Part shown: piece after piece, positions 63,935 to 64,000 of the stretch | Layout: each line of letters starts with the position of its first letter | Position numbering within the stretch: the stretch's first letter is position 1 | Origin: Aquila chrysaetos chrysaetos | Lineage: Eukaryota > Chordata > Aves > Accipitriformes > Accipitridae | Length of the DNA: 64,000 bases | Direction: 5' to 3' | Assembly: GCF_900496995.4 (NCBI RefSeq) | Contig: NC_044006.1 | Span: 33,169,120-33,233,119 of the forward strand | The notes under the pieces: model-generated | The model's input: only the letters and a program-made list of their open reading frames with translations | Told to the model about the DNA's origin: nothing | Databases searched by the model: none | Position numbers and translations under genes: made by a program

Positions 63935-64000
63935 GGCAGCGCCACCCGCGCCCTGCCAATGGCCGCGGCGACGGGCTCCCGGAGGAGACAGCCTCACGCT
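63540..64000 (-). promoter_or_regulatory. GPD1L: GPD1L promoter CpG island (cut by window edge)
   Basis: GC content and CpG density rise sharply from about 63,540 to the edge, around exon 1. An inverted CCAAT box (CCAAT on plus at 63956-63960) lies about 22 bases upstream of the start codon, a possible NF-Y site or 5'UTR sequence. No TATA box is seen. The transcription start is probably near or just beyond 64,000. Confidence 0.8.
63882..63934 (-). CDS. GPD1L: GPD1L coding exon 1
   Basis: This 53-nt exon encodes [17 protein letters not shown] plus the first two bases of the next Trp codon. It carries most of the dinucleotide-binding glycine motif. The donor reads CTG|GTGAGT at 63882/63881. 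The start codon context GCCATGG is strong. The exon lies in the CpG island at the right edge of the window. Confidence 0.96.

Noticed and set aside
1-64000. CRISPR arrays, bacterial operons, tRNA and rRNA genes
   Set aside because: The window is vertebrate nuclear DNA. I saw no regularly spaced repeats and no tRNA- or rRNA-like sequence.

Overview
This is vertebrate nuclear DNA, almost certainly from a bird. The genes are split into short exons with GT-AG introns. The two recognised promoters lie in CpG islands set in AT-rich DNA. The repeats are avian in type: a CR1 LINE reverse-transcriptase fragment, a CR1 3'-end fragment and a solo LTR of an ERVL-like family that I associate with birds outside the chicken lineage. 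No species can be named from this. The gene order matches the GPD1L-CMTM8 block of human 3p22.3.

Layout in plus coordinates; both recognised genes are on the minus strand. (1) 1-22,360 is the 5' part of the first intron of CMTM8. It holds a solo LTR at 16,004-16,607 and otherwise simple repeats and faint ancient SINE-like matches. (2) 22,361-22,531 is CMTM8 coding exon 1, inside a CpG island of about 22.0-23.35 kb. Exons 2-4 were not found, so CMTM8 continues past the left edge. (3) 22.8-36.66 kb lies between the two genes. A small unassigned candidate coding locus with plausible splice sites sits at about 23.6-24.5 kb. (4) 36.66-63.93 kb is a complete GPD1L gene: eight coding exons encoding 353 residues, a 3'UTR of about 2.9 kb, and a promoter CpG island cut by the right edge. 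All GPD1L exon junctions keep frame and the summed exons end at one stop codon, so this structure is firm.

GPD1L is a cytosolic NAD-dependent glycerol-3-phosphate dehydrogenase-like protein tied to cardiac sodium-channel regulation. CMTM8 is a four-pass MARVEL-domain membrane protein tied to receptor turnover. They are neighbours by synteny; nothing here shows that they work together.

The most interesting items are the candidate locus at 23.6-24.5 kb, a 7-base miR-210 seed match in the GPD1L 3'UTR, a cysteine replacing the arginine of human GPD1L beside the active site, and twin 18-base poly-T tracts before the GPD1L exon 7 acceptor. I saw no clearly new biological system; the candidate locus comes closest and is not proven.
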